DNA from: Thalassovita gelatinovora | GTDB taxonomy: Bacteria > Pseudomonadota > Alphaproteobacteria > Rhodobacterales > Rhodobacteraceae | DNA: 64,000 nt | Direction of reading: 5' to 3' | Assembly (NCBI RefSeq): GCF_001458355.1 | Contig: NZ_CYSA01000010.1 | Span: 1-64,000, forward strand | Shown: piece after piece, positions 9,347 through 18,550 of the stretch | Layout: each line of letters opens with the position of its first letter | Position numbering within the stretch: the stretch's first letter is position 1 | The notes under the pieces: generated by a model | What the model was told of the DNA's origin: nothing | The model's input: only the letters and a program-made list of their open reading frames with translations | Database searches by the model: none | Translations under genes and position numbers: made by a program

Positions 9347-11084
9347 ATTGCAGCCGGTACAGATCGGCATAAATCCCGCCACGGGCTAACAATTCGTCAT
9401 GGCTGCCTTCGTCGACCACCCGGCCTTTGTCCATCACCACGATCTTGTCGGCATTGCGCACGGTCGACAGCCGGTGCGCGATTACCAATGTGGTGCGCCC
9501 CTTCGACAGCTTGTCCAGCGCGTCCTGCACCACCTTTTCCGATTGCGCGTCCAGCGCGCTGGTGGCTTCGTCCAGCAATAAAACTGGCGTATCGCGCAGC
9601 AACGCGCGGGCAATCGCGATGCGCTGGCGCTGCCCCCCCGACAGGTTCGATCCGCGCGGCCCGGCAGGGCTTTGCAACCCGTCGGCCAGCTTGGGCAGGA
9701 AATCCGACACATGGGCGGCCTGCAACACGGTATTCAACTGGTCGTCGCTGACATCGCCCCGGCCCAGCAGGATATTTTCCTTCAAGGTTTCGTCAAACAG
9801 CGCGGCATCCTGCGATACCACCGAATACAGCCCGCGCAGATCGGCCAATGACATCGCATTGGCCGCAACGCCACCGATTTCCACGGTACCACCCTGCGGG
9901 TCGACCAACCGGGTCAGGATGTTGAAAATAGTCGATTTCCCCGCCCCCGACGCCCCGACCAACGCGGTGGTCTTGCCCGCAGGTGCGGTCAGCGTCGCCC
10001 CGTTCAGAACCTTGGTGTCGCCATAGCTCAGCTCGACCCCGGTCAGCCGGATTTCGGGCATTCCCGCCGGTGCGGGCACCGGACGGGCGGGCGAGGTCAG
10101 CTTGGGTTTCTCATCCAGCAATTCCTTGATCCGCTCGATTGCGGCAGCGGCGTTTTGCCAGATCCCGGTCACCGCGCCCAACCGGCGCAGCGGTTCAAAG
10201 GCAAAGCCGATGGCGGTGAAAAAGCTCATGAACTGTCCGATGGTCTTGTCGCCGGAAATGATTTCCGCGCCGCCGAACACCAGAACCCCCAGAAATCCCA
10301 GCCCGGCCATCACGTCGATCAATCCGGGGATCGCGGCCGCGCCCAGCTTCGCCTTCACATCGGCCCGCACCAATTCTTCGGTCAAGGCGCGATAGCGGTT
10401 CGATTGATAGCTTTCCAACCGGTTCAGTTTCACCGGCACGATGCCATGAAACACCTCATCCAGACGGATTGCCAGTTTTGCACCCAGATCGCGGGCTTCG
10501 CGGGCGCGACTGCGCACGAACCCTTGCACGAATTGCGCCGGCAGCACCAGAATCGGGGTGCCGATACAGGCCACCAATGTCCATTGCCAATCGACCGAAA
10601 TCGCCACCCCCATCAGGATGATCAGCGCGATCAAATCGCGCCCGGCCCCGGTGATGACGGCATTCCACACCTGACCCACCGCTTCGACATCGGCCTGTAC
10701 CCGCTGGATCAGGAACCCCGGCGGATGGCTTTGATGAAAACCGCCATCCAGCCGCATCAGGTGATCCAGCATTTCAATCCGCATATCCGCAGCCGACCGT
10801 TGCGAAATCAGCGCCAACAGCGCCTTTTGGCCAACGCTGGCGACCGCGCGGGTCACGAAAATCGCCATGATCGCCGCGCCGACCCACCACAGGGCGGCGT
10901 GGTCCCCGGCGATGAAGACCTGATCGAACATCGGCCTCATCATCCAGCTGAGCGCGCCAAGCGTCGATCCTTCCAGCGCCATGAACACAAGCGCGGCCAG
11001 CAGCAGCCACAGATGCTTGTGCAGGTATTTCCGCCACAGCCAAGCCAGCAACTGACGGCTTTTGACCCCGGCGGCGGCGGTCAT
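9198..11084 (-). CDS. MsbA-like ABC exporter (fused membrane and ATPase domains)
   Basis: 628 residues. The N-terminal half has six predicted membrane helices of the type IV exporter fold; the C-terminal half is the ATPase with Walker A GASGAGKST, Q-loop VVSQDAALF, signature LSGGQRQR, Walker B VLLLDEATSALD and H-loop IAHRLST. Homodimers of this type flip lipids (lipid A core in MsbA) or export drugs. After the usual family end (about YADLYRLQFKTEG) a 40-residue basic tail follows; this tail is the part that overlaps the convergent glycosyltransferase gene. The start ATG overlaps the stop of the phosphatase gene upstream (ATGA). Confidence 0.88.
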   Translation of the reverse strand: MTAAAGVKSRQLLAWLWRKYLHKHLWLLLAALVFMALEGSTLGALSWMMRPMFDQVFIAGDHAALWWVGAAIMAIFVTRAVASVGQKALLALISQRSAADMRIEMLDHLMRLDGGFHQSHPPGFLIQRVQADVEAVGQVWNAVITGAGRDLIALIILMGVAISVDWQWTLVACIGTPILVLPAQFVQGFVRSRAREARDLGAKLAIRLDEVFHGIVPVKLNRLESYQSNRYRALTEELVRADVKAKLGAAAIPGLIDVMAGLGFLGVLVFGGAEIISGDKTIGQFMSFFTAIGFAFEPLRRLGAVTGIWQNAAAAIERIKELLDEKPKLTSPARPVPAPAGMPEIRLTGVELSYGDTKVLNGATLTAPAGKTTALVGASGAGKSTIFNILTRLVDPQGGTVEIGGVAANAMSLADLRGLYSVVSQDAALFDETLKENILLGRGDVSDDQLNTVLQAAHVSDFLPKLADGLQSPAGPRGSNLSGGQRQRIAIARALLRDTPVLLLDEATSALDAQSEKVVQDALDKLSKGRTTLVIAHRLSTVRNADKIVVMDKGRVVDEGSHDELLARGGIYADLYRLQFKTEGPTADMIAQGHAGQRRKDSAKGSKGSAPRDDTSLLSRISRRWFGR

Positions 11085-11767
11085 TGCGGGATTTTCCGGC
11101 CGTTGCGGAACCCGGCGGTTAGTGCCGCTTCGTCATATTCGTCGCGCAACCAGTCTTCGAAAACAATCGGACCCTGCTTCAATCGGGCCTCGTAAACGTC
11201 CAGGAAATAATCCAAAATCCCGGTCGTATGCGCCTTGATATGCAGGTATTTGAACGACAACATGGTCTTGGCCTCGGCCAAGGGGGCACCTTCGATGACC
11301 AGCTTGTAAACCGCGCTGGCCAATCCGGCACGATCCGCGCCCGATTTGCAATGCATCATGAACGGGCGTTCGATGTCGCGAAAAATCTCGATCAGTTTCA
11401 GCATGTTGTCGCGCGGCGGCGCGGCGCGGGCATGCAGCCCGATATCGATCATCCTGATCCCCAGCGCGGCACAGCTTTCGCGTTCCAGCAGGTAATGCGG
11501 TTTGCTGGGCGAGGTGCCACGCAGGTTGATCACCGTCTTGATCCCCATCGCCGCATAGCGTTCGAACCGGTCATGGGTGGGCTGGTTCGACCGGTACACG
11601 CCCGGCGCAATTTCAAAAAAATTGGTCCAGCGGCGGCGCAGGATGGCGTGATCGGCCCAATTGTAATGGGTCATCGCCATGCGGCGGTGGTCGGGATTCG
11701 TCAGGTCGATATTGGCGGGCAGGGTTCTGCCCTTTTCCCAATCCCGGTATTTCTGCACCAAAGTCAT
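11081..11767 (-). CDS. Dual-specificity/tyrosine phosphatase-like protein
   Basis: 228 residues from the start MTLVQKYRDWEKG. The Cys-based phosphatase loop H-C-x5-R is present (HCKSGADRAG, near residue 128) and an upstream TVINLRG segment matches the DSP fold; the general-acid Asp may be in the MIDIG stretch. In bacteria such proteins often sit with lipid A or polysaccharide genes and can dephosphorylate lipids as well as proteins. Coupled translation with the MsbA-like exporter (ATGA overlap) suggests an envelope role, an inference. Start chosen for a GGA six bases before the ATG; an ATG two codons earlier at 11773 is possible. Confidence 0.8.
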   Translation of the reverse strand: MTLVQKYRDWEKGRTLPANIDLTNPDHRRMAMTHYNWADHAILRRRWTNFFEIAPGVYRSNQPTHDRFERYAAMGIKTVINLRGTSPSKPHYLLERESCAALGIRMIDIGLHARAAPPRDNMLKLIEIFRDIERPFMMHCKSGADRAGLASAVYKLVIEGAPLAEAKTMLSFKYLHIKAHTTGILDYFLDVYEARLKQGPIVFEDWLRDEYDEAALTAGFRNGRKIPQ

Positions 11768-12043
11768 AGGCATTCCGCATCTTTTCAGTCGCGCATCTTG
11801 TAGGCATCCCGCATCACATAGGCAAGGATGATGGTTTCCGCCGCCCATGCGCTGAATTGCAATGCAGCGCACGGGGAGGAATATCCGACATCACCAAAAT
11901 TGATCCTAATCACGATTGACGCCGGTCCGGCTTTGATTAACCTCGCCGCGTCAATTCATTGCTTTGACACCCCGCGACATTTTTCCAACTGCCTGAAGTG
12001 ATGGTGCCTCCCGGGTGCCAGCAGTAACCTACCGGAGCCGCCT

Positions 12044-13240
12044 ATGAACCTGTCCTACGGTCGTCCCTATCTCGCCATCCCCGGCCCATCCGTCATGCCC
12101 GACGAAGTGTTGCGCGCGATGCACCGCGCGTCGCCCAATATCTATGAAGGTGCGCTGATTGACATGGTCGCGGGGATGATGCCCGACCTCAAGCGGGTGG
12201 CGGGAACCGTCCATGACGCCGCGATCTATATCAGCAACGGTCATGGCGCATGGGAAGCGGCGCTGTCGAACGTGCTGGCGCCGGGCGACCGGATTCTGGT
12301 GCCCGCGACCGGCCGGTTCGGTCATGGCTGGGCCGAAATGGCCGACGGGTTGGGTGCCGATACGCAACTGATCGATTTCGGCCGCAACCGCCCGTTCGAC
12401 CTGAACCGGATCGAAGAGGCCCTGCGCGCCGACAAGGACCACCGGATCAAGGCGGTTCTGGCCAGCCATGTCGATACGTCCAGCGGTGTGCGCAACGATA
12501 TCGCCGGGCTGCGCAAACTGCTCGATCAAATCGGTCACCCGGCGCTGCTGATGGCCGATTGCATCGCCTCGCTGGCCTGTGACCGGTTCGAAATGGATGC
12601 CTGGGGCGTCGATGTGACGGTCGCGGCCAGCCAGAAAGGCCTGATGACCCCGCCGGGGCTCGGCTTCGTCTTCTTCGGGCCCCGCGCCGCCGAAGCCCGC
12701 GCCGGATTGGACCGGGTCAGCCGCTACTGGGACTGGACCCCGCGCGCCAACCCCGAAATGTTCTACCAGTATTTCGGTGGCACCGCGCCGACCCATCACC
12801 TGTTCGGCCTGCGCGCGGCTTTGGACATGATCCATGCCGAAGGGATCGACCATGTCTGGCGCCGCCATGACGTGCTGGCCCGCGCGATCTGGGCCGCCGC
12901 CGATACCTGGGCCAGCGACGGACCGCTTCGCCTGAACGTCGCCGATCCCGATCACCGCGCCCGTTCGGTCACCTCGCTGCGGCTGGGGCTGCCCTATGGT
13001 GCCCAGCTGCGCGACTGGGTCGAAACCAATGCCGGTGTCACCCTCGGCATCGGGCTTGGCATGTCAGAAGACGGCGATCCGCAGGGGCGCGGCTTCTTCC
13101 GCATCGGTCATATGGGGCATCTGAATGCCCATATGGTGCTGGGCATGCTGGGCAGCATCGACACCGCGTTCAAGGCGCTGAACGTGCCGCATGGTCGCGG
13201 CGCGCTCGACGCCGCCGCAACCGTGATGGCCCAGGACTAG
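12044..13240 (+). CDS. Class V PLP aminotransferase (serine- or alanine-glyoxylate aminotransferase type)
   Basis: 398 residues. The N-terminal segment LAIPGPSVMPDEVLRAMH is typical of the AGXT/serine-glyoxylate aminotransferase group, and the PLP lysine sits in AASQKGLMTPPG (around residue 200). A substrate-binding Arg and the C-terminal R-I-G-H-M-G-H motif are present. These cytoplasmic enzymes transfer amino groups to glyoxylate or pyruvate; the amino donor cannot be fixed from sequence. It stands alone between divergent or convergent neighbours, with a GGAG ribosome site before the ATG. Confidence 0.88.
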   Translation: MNLSYGRPYLAIPGPSVMPDEVLRAMHRASPNIYEGALIDMVAGMMPDLKRVAGTVHDAAIYISNGHGAWEAALSNVLAPGDRILVPATGRFGHGWAEMADGLGADTQLIDFGRNRPFDLNRIEEALRADKDHRIKAVLASHVDTSSGVRNDIAGLRKLLDQIGHPALLMADCIASLACDRFEMDAWGVDVTVAASQKGLMTPPGLGFVFFGPRAAEARAGLDRVSRYWDWTPRANPEMFYQYFGGTAPTHHLFGLRAALDMIHAEGIDHVWRRHDVLARAIWAAADTWASDGPLRLNVADPDHRARSVTSLRLGLPYGAQLRDWVETNAGVTLGIGLGMSEDGDPQGRGFFRIGHMGHLNAHMVLGMLGSIDTAFKALNVPHGRGALDAAATVMAQD

Positions 13241-13272
13241 GTCCCGGGCGCATCGCGACCCATCCCGCGGGA

Positions 13273-13668
13273 TCAGCCCGGCTTGTCGGCCAGCGCCTTG
13301 CACCAGCTTTCCATTTCCGTGGTCGCCACTTCCATCGGCGGTTCCATGAACCCGACATGGAAATGATCGCCCATATCGGCCACCCCGATCGAGCGCGGCC
13401 TGACCGCCAGCACATGCGGGTTGGGCAGCGCTACGCCGAAACAGAACACGATGTTCTTGGCCGCCTTGACGCTGTCGGCAATCGTGCCGTCGATCGATTG
13501 GGTGTGGGCATAATGATCGAACACCGCGATATCGGCGACCTTGGGATGGGCGTCGATCTTGGTCTTCAGCACCGCGATAATGTCATCGACGCTGGCGCAA
13601 CTGGTTTCGGATTTCGCGATCTGGAGTTCGAAGATCGGGTATTTTTCCATTAAAAGAGACTGTTTCAT
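13273..13668 (-). CDS. Small conserved protein (DUF6858-like)
   Basis: 131 residues starting MKQSLLMEKYPIFELQI. It has a compact alpha/beta look, with a central hydrophobic strand pattern (NIVFCFGVALPNP) and conserved-looking PRSIGVADMGD. No signal peptide or membrane helix. The N-terminal pattern resembles an uncharacterised family I know as DUF6858, from memory only. It ends 33 bases from the end of the convergent aminotransferase gene. No function is proposed. Confidence 0.68.
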   Translation of the reverse strand: MKQSLLMEKYPIFELQIAKSETSCASVDDIIAVLKTKIDAHPKVADIAVFDHYAHTQSIDGTIADSVKAAKNIVFCFGVALPNPHVLAVRPRSIGVADMGDHFHVGFMEPPMEVATTEMESWCKALADKPG

Positions 13669-14009
13669 CGGGGGATATCCTTATCATCTATCGGGAACCG
13701 GACCAAAGGGGCCAGCGTACCGAGATAACATGTATCCATGATGCGAGATTATGTGATGTGGCAGCTTGCCTCACCCCGAGAGGGGGGAGGGGGGTGAGGG
13801 AAGCGGAAGTTCGCTGCGATCGCGAATAGCTGAGTAGTCGGGCCGAAACTTGACCTTCGTTGCAGTAGCAAGAGGACCAAGGCACATTTCTAGTGTTCCC
13901 CACCTGACGTAAGATTCCCGGTGTGTCTTTGGTGCGCCCTCGGTTGCTCCGACGAAGGTCAGGGGGCCGCTATGCGGTACAAAGCTACAAGTGACACTTT
14001 GAGGTCAAA
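13669..14009. other. Intergenic region with a hairpin; left border of an accessory patch
   Basis: No convincing gene. A 9-bp stem CCTCACCCC (13769-13777) / GGGGTGAGG (13791-13799) encloses a G-rich loop. Two copies of a short CGAAGGTCA-like word in opposite orientation flank the middle of the region. Gene composition changes to the right of here. Confidence 0.5.
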
Positions 14010-14483
14010 TCAGATTTCCAACCGGGTACGTGCCCCACTCCGGTTTCCCGTTGCGGGAAGCAACTCAGAAGCTTTGCCCAAGCCGAAAGGCGGCATCCCT
14101 GAATAGACAGTTTCGTATTGCCCAGCTTCCACCAGATAAGTTTCATGCCAAATTCCAACTTCCGCTCGGTTGGTTTTCATGCGCTTATTGAATGCCACCC
14201 ATGCCGGAAAATGCGCATGATCTTTTGAGCGGGCATATCGCTCAAGATGTTCGAAACTCCTCCAATACTGGACGATTGCGCCAAAGCCGATACTCGTCGC
14301 GCCCAGAAACCCAGTCTCTTCGGAGGGCAATGCGTTCAGTTCCTTCAACATCTTTGGCATAGCCATGACAGCCGGAAACCACTTGTGGGGCTTTAGCGGC
14401 TTGTTCATTCTCAGGCCAATTAGAAAGACAACAAAGTCCCCCTCTATATGGGCGGTCATTCTTTTTTCGTTCACTTCAGACAT
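14010..14483 (-). CDS. DUF4188-family protein (antibiotic-biosynthesis-monooxygenase-like fold)
   Basis: 157 residues. The order of conserved blocks matches DUF4188: RMTAHIEGDFVVFLIGLRMN, then KWFPAVMAMPKM, then a W-R-S-F-E-H-L-E-x-Y-A block with the following H-x-x-F-P-A-W and a C-terminal GIWHETY. The family resembles dimeric alpha/beta-barrel monooxygenases or haem-degrading proteins, but its biochemical role is not established. A GGAG site precedes the ATG. Codon use is less GAA-biased than in the core genes, consistent with lateral acquisition. Confidence 0.8.
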   Translation of the reverse strand: MSEVNEKRMTAHIEGDFVVFLIGLRMNKPLKPHKWFPAVMAMPKMLKELNALPSEETGFLGATSIGFGAIVQYWRSFEHLERYARSKDHAHFPAWVAFNKRMKTNRAEVGIWHETYLVEAGQYETVYSGMPPFGLGKASELLPATGNRSGARTRLEI

Positions 14484-14605
14484 TACTGGGCTCCAGCTGT
14501 TTTGCTACAAGTCTGGCGGCAGTGAACTCAAAGCGCACAACAATACCACCAAGATTCTTTGGGCGCCGATTTAGTTCGGGCTCGTAGATAGGTTCGCCCA
14601 GATTG

Positions 14606-15241
14606 TTAACTGACCATGAAGACTGTCATGACCGGGATCAGTATCAAGCCAAAACCGACCGTTAAAACGATTGCGCGCTTCAGCGATCCGACAAGCCCTG
14701 ACAGCGCCAGTGGTCCAAGAATCCAGTAGACCTGTGCGGTATAGAAGCCGGGGAAGTATTCGCCCAACCAAATTACCCACCAGGTATGTGCGATTGCATT
14801 GCCCAATGCGCCGTAGACAACAAAGAACAGCATCGGCGCAATAAGGAACCGGATGCCCTTGGTCAGAAACGCAATACACGCGAGCGTGAACCCCGCATAC
14901 GAGAGCATGTTGATCGCGACAAAGAGGTTAGCGCCGTAGGCATCAGCACCGTAGAGCGCAGGAAACTGCTCGCGAAACCCTGTCATGAATTCCTCGATGA
15001 AGTGAATGAACTGCCAGGCGAGCGTGGCGAAATAGATCGGGTAGTAGGCTTGAGCCTCGGGAAATGCAGTCCCGCTGGAATGGTTCAGTACGACGATTGT
15101 CGCGACGCCAAGCAGGCCAACATCGAAGGTGACGATCAGGGGGAGCCCGCCGACTAAGGTGAAAGTCAGCGCCATCACTGCGGTTACCGCCAGGGCAAGC
15201 CACATCTGGGTGCGGGTGAGGGTTTTACCGAAGGTTTGCAT
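14606..15241 (-). CDS. HXXEE-domain integral membrane protein
   Basis: 211 residues from the start MQTFGKTLTRTQ, with about six predicted membrane helices. The defining motif H-F-I-E-E (H-x-x-E-E) falls at about residue 79, and a second His (AHTWW) and acidic residues lie in later helices, as in this family, whose activity is unknown but may be metal-dependent. The 15241 start is preferred because GGAG lies nine bases upstream; ATGs at 15259/15256 would add six residues. Divergent from a TetR gene with twin operator-like repeats between, so probably controlled by it. Confidence 0.8.
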   Translation of the reverse strand: MQTFGKTLTRTQMWLALAVTAVMALTFTLVGGLPLIVTFDVGLLGVATIVVLNHSSGTAFPEAQAYYPIYFATLAWQFIHFIEEFMTGFREQFPALYGADAYGANLFVAINMLSYAGFTLACIAFLTKGIRFLIAPMLFFVVYGALGNAIAHTWWVIWLGEYFPGFYTAQVYWILGPLALSGLVGSLKRAIVLTVGFGLILIPVMTVFMVS

Positions 15242-15264
15242 GATTTGATTCTCCATCATATTGC

Positions 15265-15315
15265 CAACGCGTGTTGACTTTTACTTTTGCGCCTTGTAAA
15301 TATCAACGGGTGTTG
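15265..15315. promoter_or_regulatory. Twin operator-like dyads between HXXEE and TetR genes
   Basis: Two copies of CAAC-N4-GTTG: CAACGCGTGTTG at 15265-15276 and CAACGGGTGTTG at 15304-15315, each a dyad, 39 bases centre to centre. The outer flanks (TTGC before the first and GCAA after the second) extend the whole into a large inverted repeat. They lie in the divergent promoter region, as expected for TetR binding sites. Confidence 0.65.
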
Positions 15316-15328
15316 GCAAAATGACGGA

Positions 15329-15979
15329 ATGGCAAATACACAGATGAAGACCCGCAAATCCGATCGCACAAAAACCAGAATCCTTGACGCGTCTCGAACG
15401 CTGTTCGCGCAGCTTGGGTACGAAGCCACCACGGTCAGGGGCATCGCCGAGATGGCCGGCATCGATCCGTCGATGGTGATCCGGTATTTCGGCAGCAAAG
15501 ATGCTCTTTTTGCGCTGACCGTTGATTTCGAGATGGGCAATGTCGCCGCCCCCTTGTCTCGGGATCGCACCCCAGGCCAGCGCGGCGTCAGGCACTTCCT
15601 AAGGCTTTGGGAAGGCGAGGAGGCAAATGCGGCACTGCCAATTCTGCTGAGGACGGCGTCCTCCTCTACGTTGGCCGCGGAAAAGCTTCGCATGTTGTTC
15701 GAGACGCAGATACGGCGCCTGATCGAACATCTGGCCGGACGGCCGGTGGACCCCGAGCGTGCCGGGCTGATTGCCAGCCAAATGCTTGGCTTTGCCTATT
15801 GCCGATACATTTTACAGATCGAGTCCGTGGCCAACATGGCTCCGGACAGGGTGGTCGCGTTGCTGGGTGAATGCGTCGATCATCACCTGCAGTGCGAAGG
15901 TTCGCTGCCCCACGGACCGGATGCTCACGGTGACCAAAGCAACCCACCGTCAGACCCAGTGAAGGAAGAAAGATCATGA
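15329..15979 (+). CDS. TetR-family transcriptional regulator
   Basis: 216 residues from MANTQMKTRKSD. The N-terminal helix-turn-helix is typical: ILDASRTLFAQLGYEATTVRGIAEMAGIDPSMVIRYF-like blocks spanning residues 17-55. The C-terminal ligand domain is of the TetR_C_17/33-like helical type, with no identifiable ligand. Its stop codon overlaps the ATG of the SRPBCC gene (ATGA), so the two are one operon. The dyads just upstream suggest autoregulation and repression of the divergent HXXEE gene. A start at 15344 (MKTRKS) is also possible. Confidence 0.9.
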   Translation: MANTQMKTRKSDRTKTRILDASRTLFAQLGYEATTVRGIAEMAGIDPSMVIRYFGSKDALFALTVDFEMGNVAAPLSRDRTPGQRGVRHFLRLWEGEEANAALPILLRTASSSTLAAEKLRMLFETQIRRLIEHLAGRPVDPERAGLIASQMLGFAYCRYILQIESVANMAPDRVVALLGECVDHHLQCEGSLPHGPDAHGDQSNPPSDPVKEERS

Positions 15980-16434
15980 GACTGTTGGCAAAAAACACAA
16001 CTGCAATTGCCAGATCGTCCGACCTCGTATGGCAGGTGATCATTGAAGTCGAGGATTGGCCCAAATGGACGCCAACGGTAACGAAAGCCGTTCGACTTGA
16101 CACAGGCCCCTTTGGCGCGGGAAGCGCTGTGAACCTGAAACAGCCTGCGCAGCTCGAAACCACTTGGCGGGTTACCAGCTTCAATGACGGTCATGCATTC
16201 ACTTGGAAGGCGAAAACCTATGGCATTCCAATGGTTGCTGGCCACGAGATTATTGAGACGCCACTTGGCAGCGACAGCATCATGACTATCCATGTGTCAG
16301 GCTTCGCCGCATTCGCTTTGTGGCCCCTTCTCAAAGTCATTGTCGGCAGGGCAATCGCTCTTGAAAACAGAAGCTTGAAGGCTTGGTGCGAGACCCTTGA
16401 CGATCGATCCCATGCGGCGCCTCCAAATGACTAG
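15976..16434 (+). CDS. SRPBCC (START/Bet v1-like) family protein
   Basis: 152 residues. The opening pattern (IARSSDLVWQVIIEVEDWPKWTP) is the classic SRPBCC start: a strand followed by the helix and the W-x-x-W segment that closes a hydrophobic cavity for lipids or polyketide-like ligands. The C-terminal long helix (residues 110-142) fits too. Translationally coupled with the TetR gene. No enzymatic residue can be identified. Confidence 0.85.
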   Translation: MRLLAKNTTAIARSSDLVWQVIIEVEDWPKWTPTVTKAVRLDTGPFGAGSAVNLKQPAQLETTWRVTSFNDGHAFTWKAKTYGIPMVAGHEIIETPLGSDSIMTIHVSGFAAFALWPLLKVIVGRAIALENRSLKAWCETLDDRSHAAPPND

Positions 16435-16893
16435 GCTCAAAGTGCAGAGCCCGTTGAGGGCCTCTATCAACGCCAAGCGTCACCCTTCACATGGGCGGTT
16501 TGCGGTCATTCTCCACAAGAGCGAAATCTCATGGAGCGATCAGGTGAAGCTAACATTCAGGCGACCATCAAAGCTCGATTTTCTCTGCACCGACACAGAG
16601 CAGACCAAGCCCTTGTTCCTTTACACTGCATCGCGCACGATTGTTCGCCTGTCGCAATCTGTAAAACTCAAAGTCTTGCAAAAATCAGCGCACTGATTTA
16701 CGCCACTAGCACATTCATGGAGATTTTATGACCCGATAATGCGGGGAGGCAGAGCGCCCTCCCGATGCAAAGCTAAACAAAATCCAACGCCGTCGCGTAA
16801 TTGCTGCGAGCGATTATTTTTGTTTTGTCTGGTCAATTTTTAATTTTTGTGGGGCGGGCTTGGCCCGTACTCCGAACATGAAAGATCCCAAAA
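16435..16893. other. Intergenic region without a recognisable gene
   Basis: Some 460 bases, AT-richer towards the right (a TTTTTGTTTTGTC...TTTTTAATTTTTGTGG segment around 16815-16855). Small frames present have no family match. It probably contains the rsgA promoter; nothing else can be supported. Confidence 0.5.
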
Positions 16894-17970
16894 ATGATAC
16901 GGGACTATTCCAAATTCTTGCCACCTTCGGGTTCGCGCAAGATCCCTAAACGCGAGCCTTCGTCTTTAGAAAAGTTTGGCTGGAAGCCCTTCTTTAGCCA
17001 ACAAATCGACGTTGACGCGGCCGCTGATGCACCGCCTGTTCGTGTGGTTGAAGTTCACAGAACCGGCCTGCGGGTGCTGGGCGAAAGTCTTGATACCCTC
17101 ATCCCACCGGTGCCAAATGCGACAGTCGGTGACTGGTTGCTCTATGATCCGCAAAAGCCATCCAATAGTCAGGTCTTGGAACGCAGGAGCGTCTTTGCGC
17201 GTCGTGCGCCGGGCTCAGACCGCAAACGGCAACTGATTGCGGCCAACGTGGACACGGTCTTTATCGTGTCGTCCTGCAACAAGGACTTCAACATCGCGCG
17301 GCTTGAGCGCTATGTCGCGTTGGCGTTCGAGGCACAGGTTACGCCTGTGATCGTACTCACCAAGGCAGACCTTTGCGACAATCCAGAAGCCTACGTAAAA
17401 GCGGCAAACACCATTTCAAACCGCGTTCTGGTCGAAGCGCTCAATGCCTTGAGTGAAGAGCCAAATGCCCGGTTGGCTCCATGGTGCAAGCCGGGCCAAA
17501 CAATTGCCTTTCTGGGGTCGTCTGGTGTCGGAAAGTCCACACTGGTCAATGCTCTCTTTCGAGAGGGTATCGTTGATACGGCTGCCATTCGCGAAGATGA
17601 CAGCAAGGGGCGCCACACCACGACGCGGCGGCAATTGCACTTTACGGCCGAGGGCTGCGCGGTGCTGGACACGCCCGGCATGCGAGAGCTTCAACTTACG
17701 GATGTTGAGGCCGGCATTGCAGATGTGTTCGCCGACATCGTTGCCTTGGCGCGCCAATGTCGTTTCAGAGATTGCAGACATGACAGCGAACCCGGTTGCG
17801 CCATTCAAGGTGCGTTGGAGCGCGACGAGATTGATCCTGACCGCCTTGCGCGATGGAACAAACTGACCGCGGAGGAACGCTTTAACGCGTCTTCGTTGGC
17901 CGAACGCAAAACCGCCGATAAAGCGCTTCATAAAATGATCAATGCGATCCAGCAGAAAAACAGGAAATAA
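16894..17970 (+). CDS. rsgA: Small ribosomal subunit biogenesis GTPase RsgA
   Basis: 358 residues. RsgA is a circularly permuted GTPase that acts late in 30S maturation. The G-motif order is permuted as expected: G4 LTKADLCDN near residue 156, then G1 GSSGVGKST near residue 208, then G3 DTPGMREL near residue 260. An N-terminal OB domain and a C-terminal zinc-binding region (C-x5-C-x-H-x5-C, in QCRFRDCRHDSEPGC) complete the family layout. It lies in a patch of accessory genes; many Rhodobacteraceae lack or vary in this gene, so it may be acquired. A GNAT gene follows 4 bases after its stop. Confidence 0.93.
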   Translation: MIRDYSKFLPPSGSRKIPKREPSSLEKFGWKPFFSQQIDVDAAADAPPVRVVEVHRTGLRVLGESLDTLIPPVPNATVGDWLLYDPQKPSNSQVLERRSVFARRAPGSDRKRQLIAANVDTVFIVSSCNKDFNIARLERYVALAFEAQVTPVIVLTKADLCDNPEAYVKAANTISNRVLVEALNALSEEPNARLAPWCKPGQTIAFLGSSGVGKSTLVNALFREGIVDTAAIREDDSKGRHTTTRRQLHFTAEGCAVLDTPGMRELQLTDVEAGIADVFADIVALARQCRFRDCRHDSEPGCAIQGALERDEIDPDRLARWNKLTAEERFNASSLAERKTADKALHKMINAIQQKNRK

Positions 17971-17974
17971 GACG

Positions 17975-18403
17975 ATGATACGTGAATATAAAACTGAAGA
18001 TACGGATGCGTTGATCGCAATCTGGGATAACGCAGAACCGCTTGCGCACCCCTTCTTGTCCGATGACGTCAGAAATCAGGTGCGCAGAGATACAGCCAAT
18101 ATCTATCTGCCAAATGCCGAAACATGGGTCTTGGAAAACGAGGGCGCGCCGGTGGGATTTATCGCCATGATCGGCACGGAAATTGGAGGCTTGTTCCTTG
18201 CCCCCTCTGAACAAGGCAAAGGCATGGGGCGCAAAATGGTAGACCATATCGTTGCTATCAAAGGACCGCTGACAGTCGAGGTTTTCAAAGACAACAAGAT
18301 TGGTTTGCCGTTCTACGAGCGATATGGCTTTGTTATAATTGGCGAAGGCGTGTTTGACGCCAGCGGCGACGAAACCTTCAAGATGGCTATGCCCGCTTCG
18401 TAA
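17975..18403 (+). CDS. GNAT-family N-acetyltransferase
   Basis: 142 residues. The acetyl-CoA-binding motif A is evident as LFLAPSEQGKGMGRKMVDHI (Q/R-x-x-G-x-G/A, near residue 75-90), and the motif B end GLPFYERYGF is typical of GNAT enzymes that acetylate amino groups. The start 17975 lies four bases after the rsgA stop, so the two genes are likely one transcript. The substrate is unknown; small GNATs of this kind include the YjaB/PhnO-like group. Confidence 0.9.
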   Translation: MIREYKTEDTDALIAIWDNAEPLAHPFLSDDVRNQVRRDTANIYLPNAETWVLENEGAPVGFIAMIGTEIGGLFLAPSEQGKGMGRKMVDHIVAIKGPLTVEVFKDNKIGLPFYERYGFVIIGEGVFDASGDETFKMAMPAS

Positions 18404-18550
18404 GAATTACTGGGAGGCGCTGATCATCAGTGCCTCCCGTCATCGGTGCTCGCCGCAAGGAGACCTGAACTGTTGTTGACCCGACGTGATTAGTCGAAAA
18501 AGCCGCGGTATAGCGACGACCATGTTATTGTTTGGCCAGAAGGAAGACCA

